Below, piece by piece: positions 34,564 to 45,044 of a stretch of DNA of 64,000 bases. Source of the DNA: Scandinavium lactucae. GTDB lineage: Bacteria > Pseudomonadota > Gammaproteobacteria > Enterobacterales > Enterobacteriaceae. The DNA lies in the NCBI RefSeq assembly GCF_033843265.1, contig NZ_JAWXRD010000028.1:146741-210740 (forward strand), in the 5' to 3' direction. A program made the translations under genes and the position numbers. The notes beneath the pieces are model-generated. The model made no database searches. It had not been told where the DNA came from and worked only from the letters and a program-made list of their open reading frames with translations. Each line of letters opens with the position of its first letter. Positions within the stretch are counted from its first letter, which is position 1.

Positions 34564-34983
34564 TTACATCGCTTTTTTGGTCAACTCGATAACGCGCAGT
34601 TTGGCGATCGCTTTGGCCAGTTCCGCAGACGCCTGAGCGTAATCCACATCGCCGTGAGAGCTGTTAATGTGCTCTTCCGCTTTGCGTTTCGCTTCCAGGG
34701 CTCGCGCTTCGTCGAGATCCTTGCCGCGGATGGCAGTATCAGCCAGTACGGTTACGTTACCTGGCTGAACTTCCAACACACCGCCGGACAAGTAGATGAA
34801 TTCTTCATGTCCGTGCTGCTTCACGATGCGAATCATACCAGGCTTAATGGCGGTGAGCAGCGGGGCGTGACCCGGGAAAATACCCAGTTCACCTTCGCTA
34901 CCCGTTACCTGGATCTTCTCGACCAGACCGGAGAACATTTGGCTCTCCGCGCTGACGACGTCCAGGTGATAAGTCATTGCCAT
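34564..34983 (-). CDS. atpC: ATP synthase F1 epsilon subunit
   Basis: A 139-residue epsilon subunit with an N-terminal beta-sandwich (MAMTYHLDVVSAESQMFSG, then GELGIFPGHAPLLTAIKPG) and a C-terminal two-helix regulatory arm (about 88-139). It belongs to the rotor stalk with gamma and inhibits ATP hydrolysis. Last gene of the operon, 20 bp after atpD. Confidence 0.98.
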   Translation of the reverse strand: MAMTYHLDVVSAESQMFSGLVEKIQVTGSEGELGIFPGHAPLLTAIKPGMIRIVKQHGHEEFIYLSGGVLEVQPGNVTVLADTAIRGKDLDEARALEAKRKAEEHINSSHGDVDYAQASAELAKAIAKLRVIELTKKAM

Positions 34984-35003
34984 GTCACCCTCCGATTAAG
35001 GCG

Positions 35004-36386
35004 TTAAAGTTTTTTAGCTTTCTCAACGGCTTCGTCGATAGTGCCAACCATGTAGAACGCCTGCTCTGGCAGATGGTCGTATTCGCCGTCCATGATGCCT
35101 TTAAAGCCACGGATGGTATCTTTCAGCGAAACGAACTTGCCCGGAGAACCGGTAAAGACTTCTGCAACGAAGAACGGCTGGGACAGGAAGCGCTGAATCT
35201 TACGCGCACGTGCTACCACCAGTTTGTCTTCTTCGGACAGTTCGTCCATACCCAGGATCGCGATGATGTCTTTCAGTTCCTGGTAACGCTGCAGGATGGA
35301 CTGAACGCCACGCGCGGTGTCGTAGTGCTCCTGACCAACAACCAGCGGATCCAGCTGACGGCTGGTGGAGTCCAGCGGGTCAACGGCCGGGTAGATACCC
35401 AGAGACGCGATCTGACGGCTCAGTACCACGGTTGCATCTAAGTGAGCAAAGGTGGTGGCTGGTGATGGGTCAGTCAAGTCATCCGCAGGTACGTATACCG
35501 CCTGAACAGAAGTGATGGAACCGGTCTTGGTGGAGGTAATACGCTCCTGAAGAACACCCATCTCTTCAGCCAGAGTTGGCTGATAACCTACCGCAGAAGG
35601 CATACGACCCAGCAGCGCTGATACTTCAGTACCGGCCAGGGTATAACGGTAGATGTTATCGACGAACAGCAGTACGTCACGACCTTCGTCACGGAATTTC
35701 TCAGCCATGGTCAGGCCGGTCAGTGCAACGCGCAGACGGTTTCCCGGTGGCTCGTTCATCTGGCCGTACACCAGGGATACTTTATCCAGTACGTTGGAGT
35801 CGGTCATTTCGTGGTAGAAGTCGTTACCCTCACGAGTACGCTCACCCACGCCCGCAAATACGGAATAACCGGAGTGTTCGATAGCGATGTTACGGATAAG
35901 CTCCATCATGTTGACGGTTTTACCCACACCCGCACCACCGAACAGACCCACTTTACCGCCTTTCGCGAACGGACAAATCAGGTCCATTACTTTGATGCCG
36001 GTTTCCAGCAGTTCCTGAGAGCTGGACAGCTCTTCATAGGAAGGTGCTGCACGGTGAATCGCCCAACGGTCTTCTTCGCCAATATCGCCTTTCATGTCGA
36101 TTGGCTGGCCCAGTACGTTCATGATACGACCGAGCGTTGCTTTACCTACCGGGACTTCGATTGGGTGCTCGAGGTCTTTTACTTCCAGACCACGACGCAG
36201 ACCGTCGGAAGAACCCATTGCGATGGTACGGACGATACCACCACCGAGCTGTTGCTGAACTTCCAGCACCAGGCTCTCGTTACCATTCTGAACCTCAAGA
36301 GCATCGTACACGCGCGGTACGGCATCCTGAGGGAATTCGACGTCAACCACGGCGCCGATTACCTGGACAATTTTTCCAGTAGCCAT
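35004..36386 (-). CDS. atpD: ATP synthase F1 beta subunit
   Basis: A 460-residue catalytic subunit with Walker A GGAGVGKTVNMMEL (about 149-162), catalytic Glu in AGVGERTREGND, DELSEEDKL in the DELSEED lever that contacts gamma, and Walker B LLFVDNIYRYTLAG. Three copies alternate with alpha and make ATP from ADP and phosphate. Length is that of E. coli AtpD. Confidence 0.99.
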   Translation of the reverse strand: MATGKIVQVIGAVVDVEFPQDAVPRVYDALEVQNGNESLVLEVQQQLGGGIVRTIAMGSSDGLRRGLEVKDLEHPIEVPVGKATLGRIMNVLGQPIDMKGDIGEEDRWAIHRAAPSYEELSSSQELLETGIKVMDLICPFAKGGKVGLFGGAGVGKTVNMMELIRNIAIEHSGYSVFAGVGERTREGNDFYHEMTDSNVLDKVSLVYGQMNEPPGNRLRVALTGLTMAEKFRDEGRDVLLFVDNIYRYTLAGTEVSALLGRMPSAVGYQPTLAEEMGVLQERITSTKTGSITSVQAVYVPADDLTDPSPATTFAHLDATVVLSRQIASLGIYPAVDPLDSTSRQLDPLVVGQEHYDTARGVQSILQRYQELKDIIAILGMDELSEEDKLVVARARKIQRFLSQPFFVAEVFTGSPGKFVSLKDTIRGFKGIMDGEYDHLPEQAFYMVGTIDEAVEKAKKL

Positions 36387-36412
36387 CTTGAATCCTCTAC
36401 GAATTAACCTGG

Positions 36413-37276
36413 TTATACCGCGGATGCACCACCGACGATTTCGGTGAGTTCCTGAGTAATGCTGGCCTGACGAGCTTTGTTGTATACCAACTGCAGCTCT
36501 TTAATCAGGCTGCCGCCATTGTCGGTCGCGGCTTTCATCGCCACCATACGTGCGGCCTGCTCGCTGGCCAGGTTTTCTACCACGCCCTGATAAACCTGAG
36601 ATTCGACATAACGACGCAGCAGGGTGTCCAGCAGCGCTTTCGGATCAGGTTCGTACAGATAATCCCAGGATTTACGCTTCAGATCCTCATCTTCTGATGC
36701 CGGCAGCGGCAGCAGCTGAGTAATGGTCGGAACCTGAGACATGGTGTTAATAAATTTGTTGCTGACAACGTACAGCTTGTCCAGACGGCCTTCATCGTAG
36801 GCCTGCAACATCACTTTTACCGGGCCGATCAGTTCGGACAGGGAAGGGTTATCACCCATACCTGTTACCTGAGCAACCACGTTACCGCCAACGGAACTAA
36901 AGAAGGACACGCCCTTAGAGCCGATCATCGCGAGTTCGCTCTGAACGCCTTTATCGGACCACGCCTTCATATCTGCCAGCACTTTTTTGAACAGGTTAAT
37001 GTTCAAACCGCCGCACAGACCACGGTCAGTGGACACCACCAGGTAGCCCACGCGTTTAACGTCGCGTTCTTCCAGGTAAGGGTGCTTATATTCCAGATTA
37101 CCGGTGGCAAGGTGACCAATCACTTTGCGCATGGTATCAGCATAAGGACGGCTGGCTGCCATGCGTTCCTGCGATTTACGCATTTTGGACGCGGCGACCA
37201 TTTCCATCGCTTTAGTGATCTTCTGCGTGTTCTGGACGCTTGCGATCTTACTACGTATCTCTTTTGCGCCGGCCAT
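36413..37276 (-). CDS. atpG: ATP synthase F1 gamma subunit
   Basis: A 287-residue central-shaft protein. The N-terminal coiled-coil helix (MAGAKEIRSKIASVQNTQKI) and C-terminal helix (NKARQASITQELTEIVGGA) form the shaft that rotates inside alpha3beta3, with a Rossmann-like middle (VSTDRGLCGGLN). It lies between atpA and atpD, as in all enterobacteria. Confidence 0.99.
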   Translation of the reverse strand: MAGAKEIRSKIASVQNTQKITKAMEMVAASKMRKSQERMAASRPYADTMRKVIGHLATGNLEYKHPYLEERDVKRVGYLVVSTDRGLCGGLNINLFKKVLADMKAWSDKGVQSELAMIGSKGVSFFSSVGGNVVAQVTGMGDNPSLSELIGPVKVMLQAYDEGRLDKLYVVSNKFINTMSQVPTITQLLPLPASEDEDLKRKSWDYLYEPDPKALLDTLLRRYVESQVYQGVVENLASEQAARMVAMKAATDNGGSLIKELQLVYNKARQASITQELTEIVGGASAV

Positions 37277-37326
37277 GAGCTTCTCCTCAATGCCTCGCGG
37301 CCTGCCCTAAGACAGGCCGCCAGACG

Positions 37327-38868
37327 TTACCAGGACTGGGTTGCTTTGAAGGAATCGAGGATGCCTTTCAGCTTGCCTTCGATTTCGTCGTTATAGCCAC
37401 CGGTCTGGTTGATTTCTTGCATCAGCGGAGCGTGGTCACGGTCGACGTAAGCCAGCAGAGCGGCTTCGAAGCTACCGATTTTCGCCAGTTCCACATCTTC
37501 GAGGTAACCGCGTTCAGCTGCGAACAGAACCAGGCCCTGCTGTGCTACAGACATAGGGGCATATTGTTTCTGTTTCAGCAGCTCGGTCACTTTCTGACCG
37601 TGGCTCAGCTGTTTACGGGTTGCTTCATCCAAGTCGGATGCGAACTGAGAGAACGCAGCCAGTTCACGATACTGTGCCAGCGCGGTACGAATACCACCGG
37701 ACAGTTTCTTGATGATCTTGGTCTGAGCAGCACCACCAACACGGGATACGGAGATACCCGGGTTAACTGCCGGACGAATACCGGAGTTAAACAGGTTGGT
37801 TTCCAGGAAGATCTGACCATCGGTAATGGAAATTACGTTAGTCGGAACGAACGCGGAAACGTCACCAGCCTGCGTTTCGATAATCGGCAGCGCAGTCAGG
37901 GAGCCGGTTTTACCTTTCACTTCACCGTTGGTGAACTTCTCAACGTATTCCGCATTTACGCGGGATGCGCGCTCCAGCAGACGGGAGTGGAGATAGAACA
38001 CGTCGCCCGGGAATGCTTCACGTCCTGGTGGACGACGGAGCAGCAGGGAAACCTGACGGTAAGCTACAGCCTGTTTGGACAGGTCATCGTAAACGATCAG
38101 CGCATCTTCACCGCGGTCGCGGAAGTATTCGCCCATTGCGCAACCGGCATAGGGTGCCAGGTATTGCAATGCAGCAGATTCAGACGCAGTCGCAACCACA
38201 ACGATGGTGTTGGCCAGAGCGTTATGCTCTTCCAGTTTACGCACCACGTTAGAAATGGTGGACGCTTTCTGGCCGATAGCCACGTACACACATTTGATGC
38301 CGGAATCACGCTGGTTGATGATCGCATCGATTGCCATCGCGGTTTTACCGGTCTGACGGTCACCGATGATCAGCTCACGCTGGCCACGGCCGATTGGAAT
38401 CATCGCATCGACGGATTTATAACCGGTCTGAACAGGCTGATCGACGGACTGACGTTCGATTACGCCCGGTGCGATAACTTCGATAGGCGAGAAGCCATCG
38501 TTATCAACCGGACCTTTACCGTCAATAGGTGCACCCAGGGTGTTCACCACGCGGCCTAACATGCCACGGCCAACCGGAACTTCGAGAATACGGCCAGTAC
38601 ACTTAACCTTCATGCCTTCGGCCAGGTCAGCGTATGGACCCATCACAACTGCACCTACGGAGTCGCGCTCCAGGTTCAGTGCGATAGCGTAACGGTTACC
38701 CGGAAGGGAAATCATCTCACCCTGCATACAATCGGCCAGGCCGTGGATGCGGATAACACCGTCACTTACGGAAACAATAGTACCTTCGTTGTGAGCCTCG
38801 CTCACAACATTGAACTGAGCAATGCGCTGCTTGATCAGTTCGCTGATTTCGGTGGAATTCAGTTGCAT
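37327..38868 (-). CDS. atpA: ATP synthase F1 alpha subunit
   Basis: A 513-residue non-catalytic nucleotide-binding subunit with P-loop GDRQTGKTAMAIDA (about 169-182), the arginine-finger region NVISITDGQIFLE and PAVNPGISVSRVGG, and the N-terminal delta-binding helix MQLNSTEISELIKQRI. It forms the alternating hexamer with beta. It lies 12 bp after atpH. Confidence 0.99.
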   Translation of the reverse strand: MQLNSTEISELIKQRIAQFNVVSEAHNEGTIVSVSDGVIRIHGLADCMQGEMISLPGNRYAIALNLERDSVGAVVMGPYADLAEGMKVKCTGRILEVPVGRGMLGRVVNTLGAPIDGKGPVDNDGFSPIEVIAPGVIERQSVDQPVQTGYKSVDAMIPIGRGQRELIIGDRQTGKTAMAIDAIINQRDSGIKCVYVAIGQKASTISNVVRKLEEHNALANTIVVVATASESAALQYLAPYAGCAMGEYFRDRGEDALIVYDDLSKQAVAYRQVSLLLRRPPGREAFPGDVFYLHSRLLERASRVNAEYVEKFTNGEVKGKTGSLTALPIIETQAGDVSAFVPTNVISITDGQIFLETNLFNSGIRPAVNPGISVSRVGGAAQTKIIKKLSGGIRTALAQYRELAAFSQFASDLDEATRKQLSHGQKVTELLKQKQYAPMSVAQQGLVLFAAERGYLEDVELAKIGSFEAALLAYVDRDHAPLMQEINQTGGYNDEIEGKLKGILDSFKATQSW

Positions 38869-38880
38869 GCTCCAGTCCCC

Positions 38881-39414
38881 TTAAGACTGCAAGACGTCTG
38901 CAAGGCGTTCAAGACGGCCGCGTACGCTACCATCAATGACTGTATCACCCGTGCGGATGATAACGCCTGCCATTACAGACTTATCGATTTTGCAATTCAG
39001 CTTAACTTTGCGTGACAGACGTTTTTCCATCGCGGCAGTGATTTTCGCGAGCTGTTCGTCACTCAGTGCGGATGCAGAAGTCACTTCGACTTCAGCGGTC
39101 GCTTCACTCAGCGCGCGTAAATGCGCGAACTGCTCAAGAACATCAGGGAGCGCTTTCAAACGACCATTTTCAGCCATCACCCGAACCAGGTTCTGACCGT
39201 TGGCGTCCAGCTGCTCACCGCAGATTGCGATAAACGCATCTGCGAGCGTTTCCGGTGCCAGGGCACCAGAAAGTAACTCTGCCATCTGGTCGTTTTTGGT
39301 GACCTCGGCGGCGAACGCCAGCATATCTTGCCAGCTGTCTACGCTTTGGTTTTCGACCGCAAAGTCAAAAGCTGCTTTGGCGTAGGGGCGAGCTACCGTT
39401 ACAAATTCAGACAT
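38881..39414 (-). CDS. atpH: ATP synthase F1 delta subunit
   Basis: A 177-residue delta subunit: an N-terminal helical bundle (MSEFVTVARPYAKAAFDFAV) that caps the alpha N-termini and a C-terminal part (VKLNCKIDKSVMAGVIIRTG) that binds subunit b. It is part of the peripheral stalk. It lies between atpF (14-bp gap) and atpA. Confidence 0.98.
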   Translation of the reverse strand: MSEFVTVARPYAKAAFDFAVENQSVDSWQDMLAFAAEVTKNDQMAELLSGALAPETLADAFIAICGEQLDANGQNLVRVMAENGRLKALPDVLEQFAHLRALSEATAEVEVTSASALSDEQLAKITAAMEKRLSRKVKLNCKIDKSVMAGVIIRTGDTVIDGSVRGRLERLADVLQS

Positions 39415-39428
39415 CAGCCCCTCCCTCC

Positions 39429-39899
39429 TTACAGTTCAGCGACAAGTTTATCCACGATGTCGCTGTTAGCAGCTTCATCCACGGAACGTTCGATGATCTT
39501 CTCGGCACCAGCAACAGCCAGAATCGCTACCTGCTTGCGAAGTTCTTCGCGAGCACGTTTACGCTCGGCGTCGATCTCAGCCTGCGCCTGGGCAACGATT
39601 TTGCTACGTTCCTGTTCTGCTTCAGCTTTCGCTTCATCCATGATCTGAGAACGACGCTTGTTAGCTTGTTCAATGATCACCTGGGCTTCCGCTTTCGCTT
39701 TTTTCAGCTGGTCGGTCGCGTTGGCCTGTGCAAGGTCCAAATCTTTCTTAGCGCGTTCTGCAGAAGACAGTCCGTCAGAAATTTCTTTCTGACGTTTTTC
39801 GATGGCTGCCATTAATGGCGGCCATACGTACTTCATGCAGAACCAGACAAAGAGAACAAACGCGATGGCCTGGCCGAGGATTGTTGCGTTCATGTTCAC
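39429..39899 (-). CDS. atpF: ATP synthase F0 b subunit
   Basis: A 156-residue protein with one N-terminal membrane helix (ILGQAIAFVLFVWFCMKYVW) followed by a long charged, alanine-rich helix (about 30-140) that dimerises as the peripheral stalk. It holds F1 against rotation. It starts MNMNATIL, as in E. coli. Confidence 0.98.
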   Translation of the reverse strand: MNMNATILGQAIAFVLFVWFCMKYVWPPLMAAIEKRQKEISDGLSSAERAKKDLDLAQANATDQLKKAKAEAQVIIEQANKRRSQIMDEAKAEAEQERSKIVAQAQAEIDAERKRAREELRKQVAILAVAGAEKIIERSVDEAANSDIVDKLVAEL

Positions 39900-39933
39900 A
39901 GCACAATACCTCTTAAAATTTGATGACTACTTA

Positions 39934-40173
<240 letters not shown>

Positions 40174-40202
40174 GACAGTCTCCAGTTTGTTTCAGTTAAA
40201 AC
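40174..40202 (-). promoter_or_regulatory. atpE translational enhancer
   Basis: The minus-strand leader reads TTTTAACTGAAACAAACTGG then AGACTGTC before the ATG. It matches from memory the E. coli atpE initiation region, a U-rich unstructured enhancer known to raise translation of subunit c above its operon neighbours. Confidence 0.8.
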
Positions 40203-40222
40203 GTAGTAGTGTTGGTAAAGAA

Positions 40223-41038
<816 letters not shown>

Positions 41039-41046
41039 GATGCCTT

Positions 41047-41427
41047 TTACCCTTTGTTGTTGATTACAGCTGGTGCCAGAACTTGTACCACCAGCACCAA
41101 AACCCACGTCACTATCAGCGGCACAAATACCGCTTTAACAACCGCCAGCGCCACCGCAAGGAGGGCAAAGGTCAGCAACACCTTAAACACTTCGCCGAAG
41201 GCGAAAGACCAGGCCACTCGGCCTTTGGCAGGTGTATGCGCCTGATGACGCCAGGCAAAAATCATAAACAATGCATTTGGCACGACAACCGCCAAACCTC
41301 CACACACTGCGGAGATGCCCCAGAAGGGGTCTTTGAGGCAGAACAGCAATCCACTTGCTGTGACCGCCAGAAGCTGAATGAACAGAAGCTTACGAGCAAC
41401 GTTTCTACTCAAGAGCGACACAGACAT
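41047..41427 (-). CDS. atpI: ATP synthase accessory protein I
   Basis: A 126-residue membrane protein with about four helices; MSVSLLSRNVARKLLFIQLL begins it, and HQAHTPAKGRVAWSF is a conserved basic loop. AtpI is not part of the final enzyme but aids c-ring assembly. It is the first gene of the operon. The ATG at 41427 matches the E. coli protein; an in-frame ATG at 41517 lies upstream of the promoter -10 and is rejected. Confidence 0.95.
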   Translation of the reverse strand: MSVSLLSRNVARKLLFIQLLAVTASGLLFCLKDPFWGISAVCGGLAVVVPNALFMIFAWRHQAHTPAKGRVAWSFAFGEVFKVLLTFALLAVALAVVKAVFVPLIVTWVLVLVVQVLAPAVINNKG

Positions 41428-41469
41428 CACGTATTTACTCCTGCTCCCTTCGGGGTATGTCGCGTGTCG

Positions 41470-41499
41470 TATAAAACGTTCTTTGAGGCTCAGAGTCAA
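41470..41499 (-). promoter_or_regulatory. Main atp operon promoter
   Basis: Minus strand TTGACT (41494-41499), 18 bases, TTTATA (41470-41475), about 40 bp before atpI. It has the same TTGACT-type -35 and position as the E. coli operon promoter. Confidence 0.6.
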
Positions 41500-41527
41500 G
41501 CAGCAAAAAGCGGACAAATTATACGGT

Positions 41528-42043
41528 GACGCCCCGTGAATTCAAACAATAAGTAGCGAAAAGGTGAATAAATGTTTAAATAATTTTCAGCCTGCCTGTT
41601 TTTGGACTTTTCACCAAACTGTGAACAATCAGGCAAAACTGCAAACTACGCGAAAAACCGGGCATAAAAGCGTGCATCCGATCACAAAAAAAACATTCTT
41701 ACGCTCATCGAAATGACGGCCATAAAAAATCCCACGAATTCATCTTTCTGAATTCAATAACAAATTTTTGAGACTCTTTTTAAAACAGCCCCATACACCC
41801 TAAAAACCTTTCATTGACATTTTTAATAAAGATTTAACATCAAAAAGCTATTCACAAAGTCGATTTTTAGCAGGCTGATATTTTCGCTGTTGACTATCTC
41901 ATTGGTTAAGCAAATAACGGAATGTGAACAAAGTGAAAAAAAGCAGTGACCATCGCGTTAAATGTAACTAAACGTATCACTGCTTAAATCACCGCGTTTT
42001 AACACTTATCGGGGCGTTGAAAAGCCACATTTTTTGATAAAGA
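41528..42043. other. AT-rich gap between the atp promoter and rsmG
   Basis: About 500 bp without a convincing gene. It is A+T-rich with several A- and T-runs and a GAATTC...GAATTC inverted pair (41736-41755). The minus-strand atp regulatory region extends into it, and the rsmG transcript ends at its right edge. I see no clear terminator stem for rsmG. Confidence 0.5.
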
Positions 42044-42667
42044 TTAAATTTTTGTTGGCTTAATTTTCACCAAATGACGCTCACCTTCAAGCTGAGGAAC
42101 GGTGAGCTTAACTATCTCTTCTACCGAGAATTGCGCCGGTAACTGCGCTATCTCATCTTCAGGCACCAGGCCCTTGAGCGCATAAAAACGCCCCTGCTCC
42201 GCTGGCAGGTGATGACACCAGTTCACCATATCCGTCAGAGAGGCAAACGCGCGGCTGATAACACCATCAAACGGCGGTTCAGCGAGGAATTCCTCCACAC
42301 GGCTCTGCACCGGTGTCACGTTGTCCAGCTTCAGCTCATGCTGAACCTGACGCAGAAAACGCACGCGCTTTCCAAGGCTGTCCAGCAGAGTGAACTGCGC
42401 CTGAGGCAGAACAATCGCCAATGGAATACCTGGCAACCCAGGACCTGTGCCGACGTCAATGAAGCGTGATCCCTGCAAATGCGGTGCGACGATGATGCTG
42501 TCGAGGATGTGACGCACCAGCATCTCGTTCGGATCGCGCACCGAGGTCAGGTTGTACGCTTTATTCCATTTGTGGAGCAGTTCGACGTAAGCCACCAGTT
42601 GCTGTTGCTGGTGATCGGACAACGAAATGCCTGCTTCTGCGAGCAGACGAGAGAGTTTGTTGAGCAC
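42044..42667 (-). CDS. rsmG: 16S rRNA (guanine-527-N7)-methyltransferase RsmG
   Basis: A 207-residue Rossmann methyltransferase with the SAM-binding loop FIDVGTGPGLPGIPLAI (about 69-85) and the conserved NLTSVRDPNEMLVRHILDS segment. It methylates G527 of 16S rRNA; loss gives low-level streptomycin resistance. The start is GTG at 42667 (VLNKLSRL), which gives the E. coli length; an in-frame ATG 72 bp upstream reads through the mnmG-rsmG gap and is not conserved. It follows mnmG. Confidence 0.96.
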   Translation of the reverse strand: MLNKLSRLLAEAGISLSDHQQQQLVAYVELLHKWNKAYNLTSVRDPNEMLVRHILDSIIVAPHLQGSRFIDVGTGPGLPGIPLAIVLPQAQFTLLDSLGKRVRFLRQVQHELKLDNVTPVQSRVEEFLAEPPFDGVISRAFASLTDMVNWCHHLPAEQGRFYALKGLVPEDEIAQLPAQFSVEEIVKLTVPQLEGERHLVKIKPTKI

Positions 42668-42769
42668 GGTGAATACCTGTTGAGCTGGGATTGACGGGGT
42701 CATATCCCGTCCTGTGGATATTGTCAGCCCAGTAAGCATAGTGCCTCCGGGCTGACAATGTACAAATAC

Positions 42770-44659
42770 TTAGGCGCTGCGGCGCAGCATTCCCTGTTTT
42801 TTCAGCCAAACCAGTAAAATTGAAATGGCTGCCGGGGTTACACCTGAGATACGGGTCGCCTGGCCGATGGATGACGGTTTGTGATCGTTAAGCTTGGCGA
42901 TCACTTCGTTGGATAACCCCGAAACCTGACGATAATCGAGAGTGGCAGGCAAAAGGGTGTTCTCATTGCGCTGCTGCTTTTCAATTTCGTCCTGCTGACG
43001 GGCGATGTAGCCCTCGTATTTGACCTGGATTTCCACCTGTTCTGCGGCCTGAGCATCTTGCAGCCCTGGCGCAAACGGTGACAACTGAACCAGCTGTTCG
43101 TAAGTAACTTCCGGACGACGCAGCAGATCTTCTCCGCTAGCTTCACGCGAAAGCGGAGCCGTCAGGTGAGCATTTACTTCGGCTGCCGATTCGGCTGATG
43201 GGTTCACCCAGGTGGTTTTCAGTCGCTGACGCTCACGCTCGATACTTTCCAGTTTCTCGTTGAAACGCGCCCAGCGCTCGTCGTCCACCAGACCCAGCGC
43301 ACGGCCCTGTTCTGTCAGGCGCAGGTCGGCGTTGTCTTCCCGCAGCATCAGGCGATATTCCGCACGTGAGGTGAACATACGGTACGGTTCTTTGGTGCCG
43401 AGCGTACAAAGGTCGTCGACCAGTACGCCGAGGTAAGCCTGATCGCGACGCGGTGCCCAACCATCTTTGTCCGCAGAGCAGCGCGCGGCGTTCAGACCGG
43501 CCAGCAGACCCTGTGCTGCGGCTTCTTCGTAGCCGGTGGTGCCGTTGATCTGCCCGGCAAAGAACAGACCCTGAATGTATTTGCTTTCCAGCGTTGGTTT
43601 CAGATCGCGAGGATCGAAGAAATCATACTCGATGGCATAGCCCGGACGGACGATCTTCGCGTTCTCCATCCCGTGCATGGAACGGACAATCTGCATCTGC
43701 ACGTCAAACGGCAGGCTGGTGGAGATCCCGTTCGGGTAAATTTCGTTAGAGGTCAGCCCTTCCGGCTCGAGGAAAATCTGATGCTGGTTGCGATCGGCAA
43801 AGCGCATCACTTTGTCTTCAATCGATGGGCAGTAGCGTGGGCCAATACCTTCGATAACGCCAGCGTACATTGGGCTGCGGTCGAGGTTATTGCGGATCAC
43901 GTCATGGGTTTTTTCGTTGGTGTGCGTGATGTAGCACGGCACCTGACGTGGATGTTGACCTGCATTGCCCATGAACGAGAACACCGGCATTGGGTTATCG
44001 CCATGCTGCTGAGCCAGAACGGAGAAATCGATAGTGCGTGCGTCAATACGCGGCGGCGTCCCGGTTTTCAGACGGCTTACGCGCAAAGGCAGTTCACGCA
44101 GACGCCGAGACAACGGGATCGATGGCGGATCGCCTGCCCGGCCACCGCTGTAGTTATCCAGACCAATATGGATTTTGCCATCGAGGAAGGTGCCAACCGT
44201 CAGCACCACCGCTTTGGCACGGAACTTCAGGCCCATCTGGGTCACCGCGCCGACTACACGATCGTTTTCGACGATCAGGTCTTCAACTGCCTGCTGAAAA
44301 ATCATCAGGTTTGGCTGATTCTCAAGTGCGGTGCGTACCGCCTGGCGGTACAGCACACGGTCTGCCTGAGCACGAGTGGCACGAACCGCCGGGCCTTTGC
44401 TGGCGTTTAGTATCCTAAACTGGATACCCGCATGGTCGATAGCCTTGGCCATCAGCCCGCCGAGTGCATCCACTTCTTTTACCAGGTGTCCTTTCCCAAT
44501 GCCGCCAATAGCCGGGTTGCAGCTCATTTGCCCCAGCGTGTCGATATTGTGTGTCAACAGCAGGGTTTGCTGACCCATACGCGCTGCGGCCATCGCGGCC
44601 TCAGTGCCTGCATGACCCCCGCCAATGATGATGACGTCAAAAGGATCCTGATAAAACAT
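42770..44659 (-). CDS. mnmG: tRNA uridine-5-carboxymethylaminomethyl modification enzyme MnmG
   Basis: A 629-residue FAD enzyme. The dinucleotide-binding loop VIIGGGHAGTEAAMAAARMG lies at about 11-30, with catalytic-region motifs CNPAIGGIGKGHLV and PRYCPSIEDK and a helical C-terminus that binds MnmE. With MnmE it installs cmnm5U34 on tRNA. It is the first gene leftward of oriC, and its transcription past the origin affects initiation in E. coli. Confidence 0.99.
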   Translation of the reverse strand: MFYQDPFDVIIIGGGHAGTEAAMAAARMGQQTLLLTHNIDTLGQMSCNPAIGGIGKGHLVKEVDALGGLMAKAIDHAGIQFRILNASKGPAVRATRAQADRVLYRQAVRTALENQPNLMIFQQAVEDLIVENDRVVGAVTQMGLKFRAKAVVLTVGTFLDGKIHIGLDNYSGGRAGDPPSIPLSRRLRELPLRVSRLKTGTPPRIDARTIDFSVLAQQHGDNPMPVFSFMGNAGQHPRQVPCYITHTNEKTHDVIRNNLDRSPMYAGVIEGIGPRYCPSIEDKVMRFADRNQHQIFLEPEGLTSNEIYPNGISTSLPFDVQMQIVRSMHGMENAKIVRPGYAIEYDFFDPRDLKPTLESKYIQGLFFAGQINGTTGYEEAAAQGLLAGLNAARCSADKDGWAPRRDQAYLGVLVDDLCTLGTKEPYRMFTSRAEYRLMLREDNADLRLTEQGRALGLVDDERWARFNEKLESIERERQRLKTTWVNPSAESAAEVNAHLTAPLSREASGEDLLRRPEVTYEQLVQLSPFAPGLQDAQAAEQVEIQVKYEGYIARQQDEIEKQQRNENTLLPATLDYRQVSGLSNEVIAKLNDHKPSSIGQATRISGVTPAAISILLVWLKKQGMLRRSA

Positions 44660-44752
44660 GGTGGTCTGCCTCGCTTGAAAGCGGTTTGAAAAAGTGATTG
44701 AAGCCCGGGCCGTGGATTCTACTCAACTTTGGCTGTCGGAGAAAGCACCCGG

Positions 44753-45022
44753 GATCCTGGGTATTTAAAAGAAGATCTTTTTATTTAGAGATCTGTTTTA
44801 TTGTGATCTCTTATTAGGATCGCCCTTTTCTGTGGATAAGGCGGATCCGGCTTTTGAGATCATATGCTTAAGAAGGATCACAGCCTGTGAATGATCGGTG
44901 ATCCTGGTCCGTATAAGCTGGGATCAGAATGAAGGGTTATGCACAACTCAAAAACTAACCAAACCTTATGCTTTGGATAACTACCGGTTGATCAGTGCTT
45001 TTAACCAGAGTTATCCACATAA
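44753..45022. other. oriC: Chromosomal replication origin oriC
   Basis: The region is unmistakably enterobacterial oriC. There are three AT-rich 13-mers starting GATCT: GATCTTTTTATTT (44774-44786), GATCTGTTTTATT (44790-44802) and GATCTCTTATTAG (44805-44817). DnaA boxes follow: R1 TGTGGATAA (44831-44839), R2 TTATGCACA (44937-44945), R3 TTTGGATAA (44972-44980) and R4 TTATCCACA (45011-45019). About a dozen GATC sites for Dam/SeqA lie between 44753 and 44993. It sits between mnmG and mioC, 30 kb from dnaA. R2 differs from E. coli TTATACACA by one base. Confidence 0.97.
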
Positions 45023-45044
45023 AAAAAGCCGATCTTTACAAAAA

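Noticed and set aside
37417..38559. 380-codon ORF antisense to atpA
   Set aside because: Long antisense frames are expected opposite highly biased genes; the atpA frame is certain and the shadow protein has no recognisable motif.
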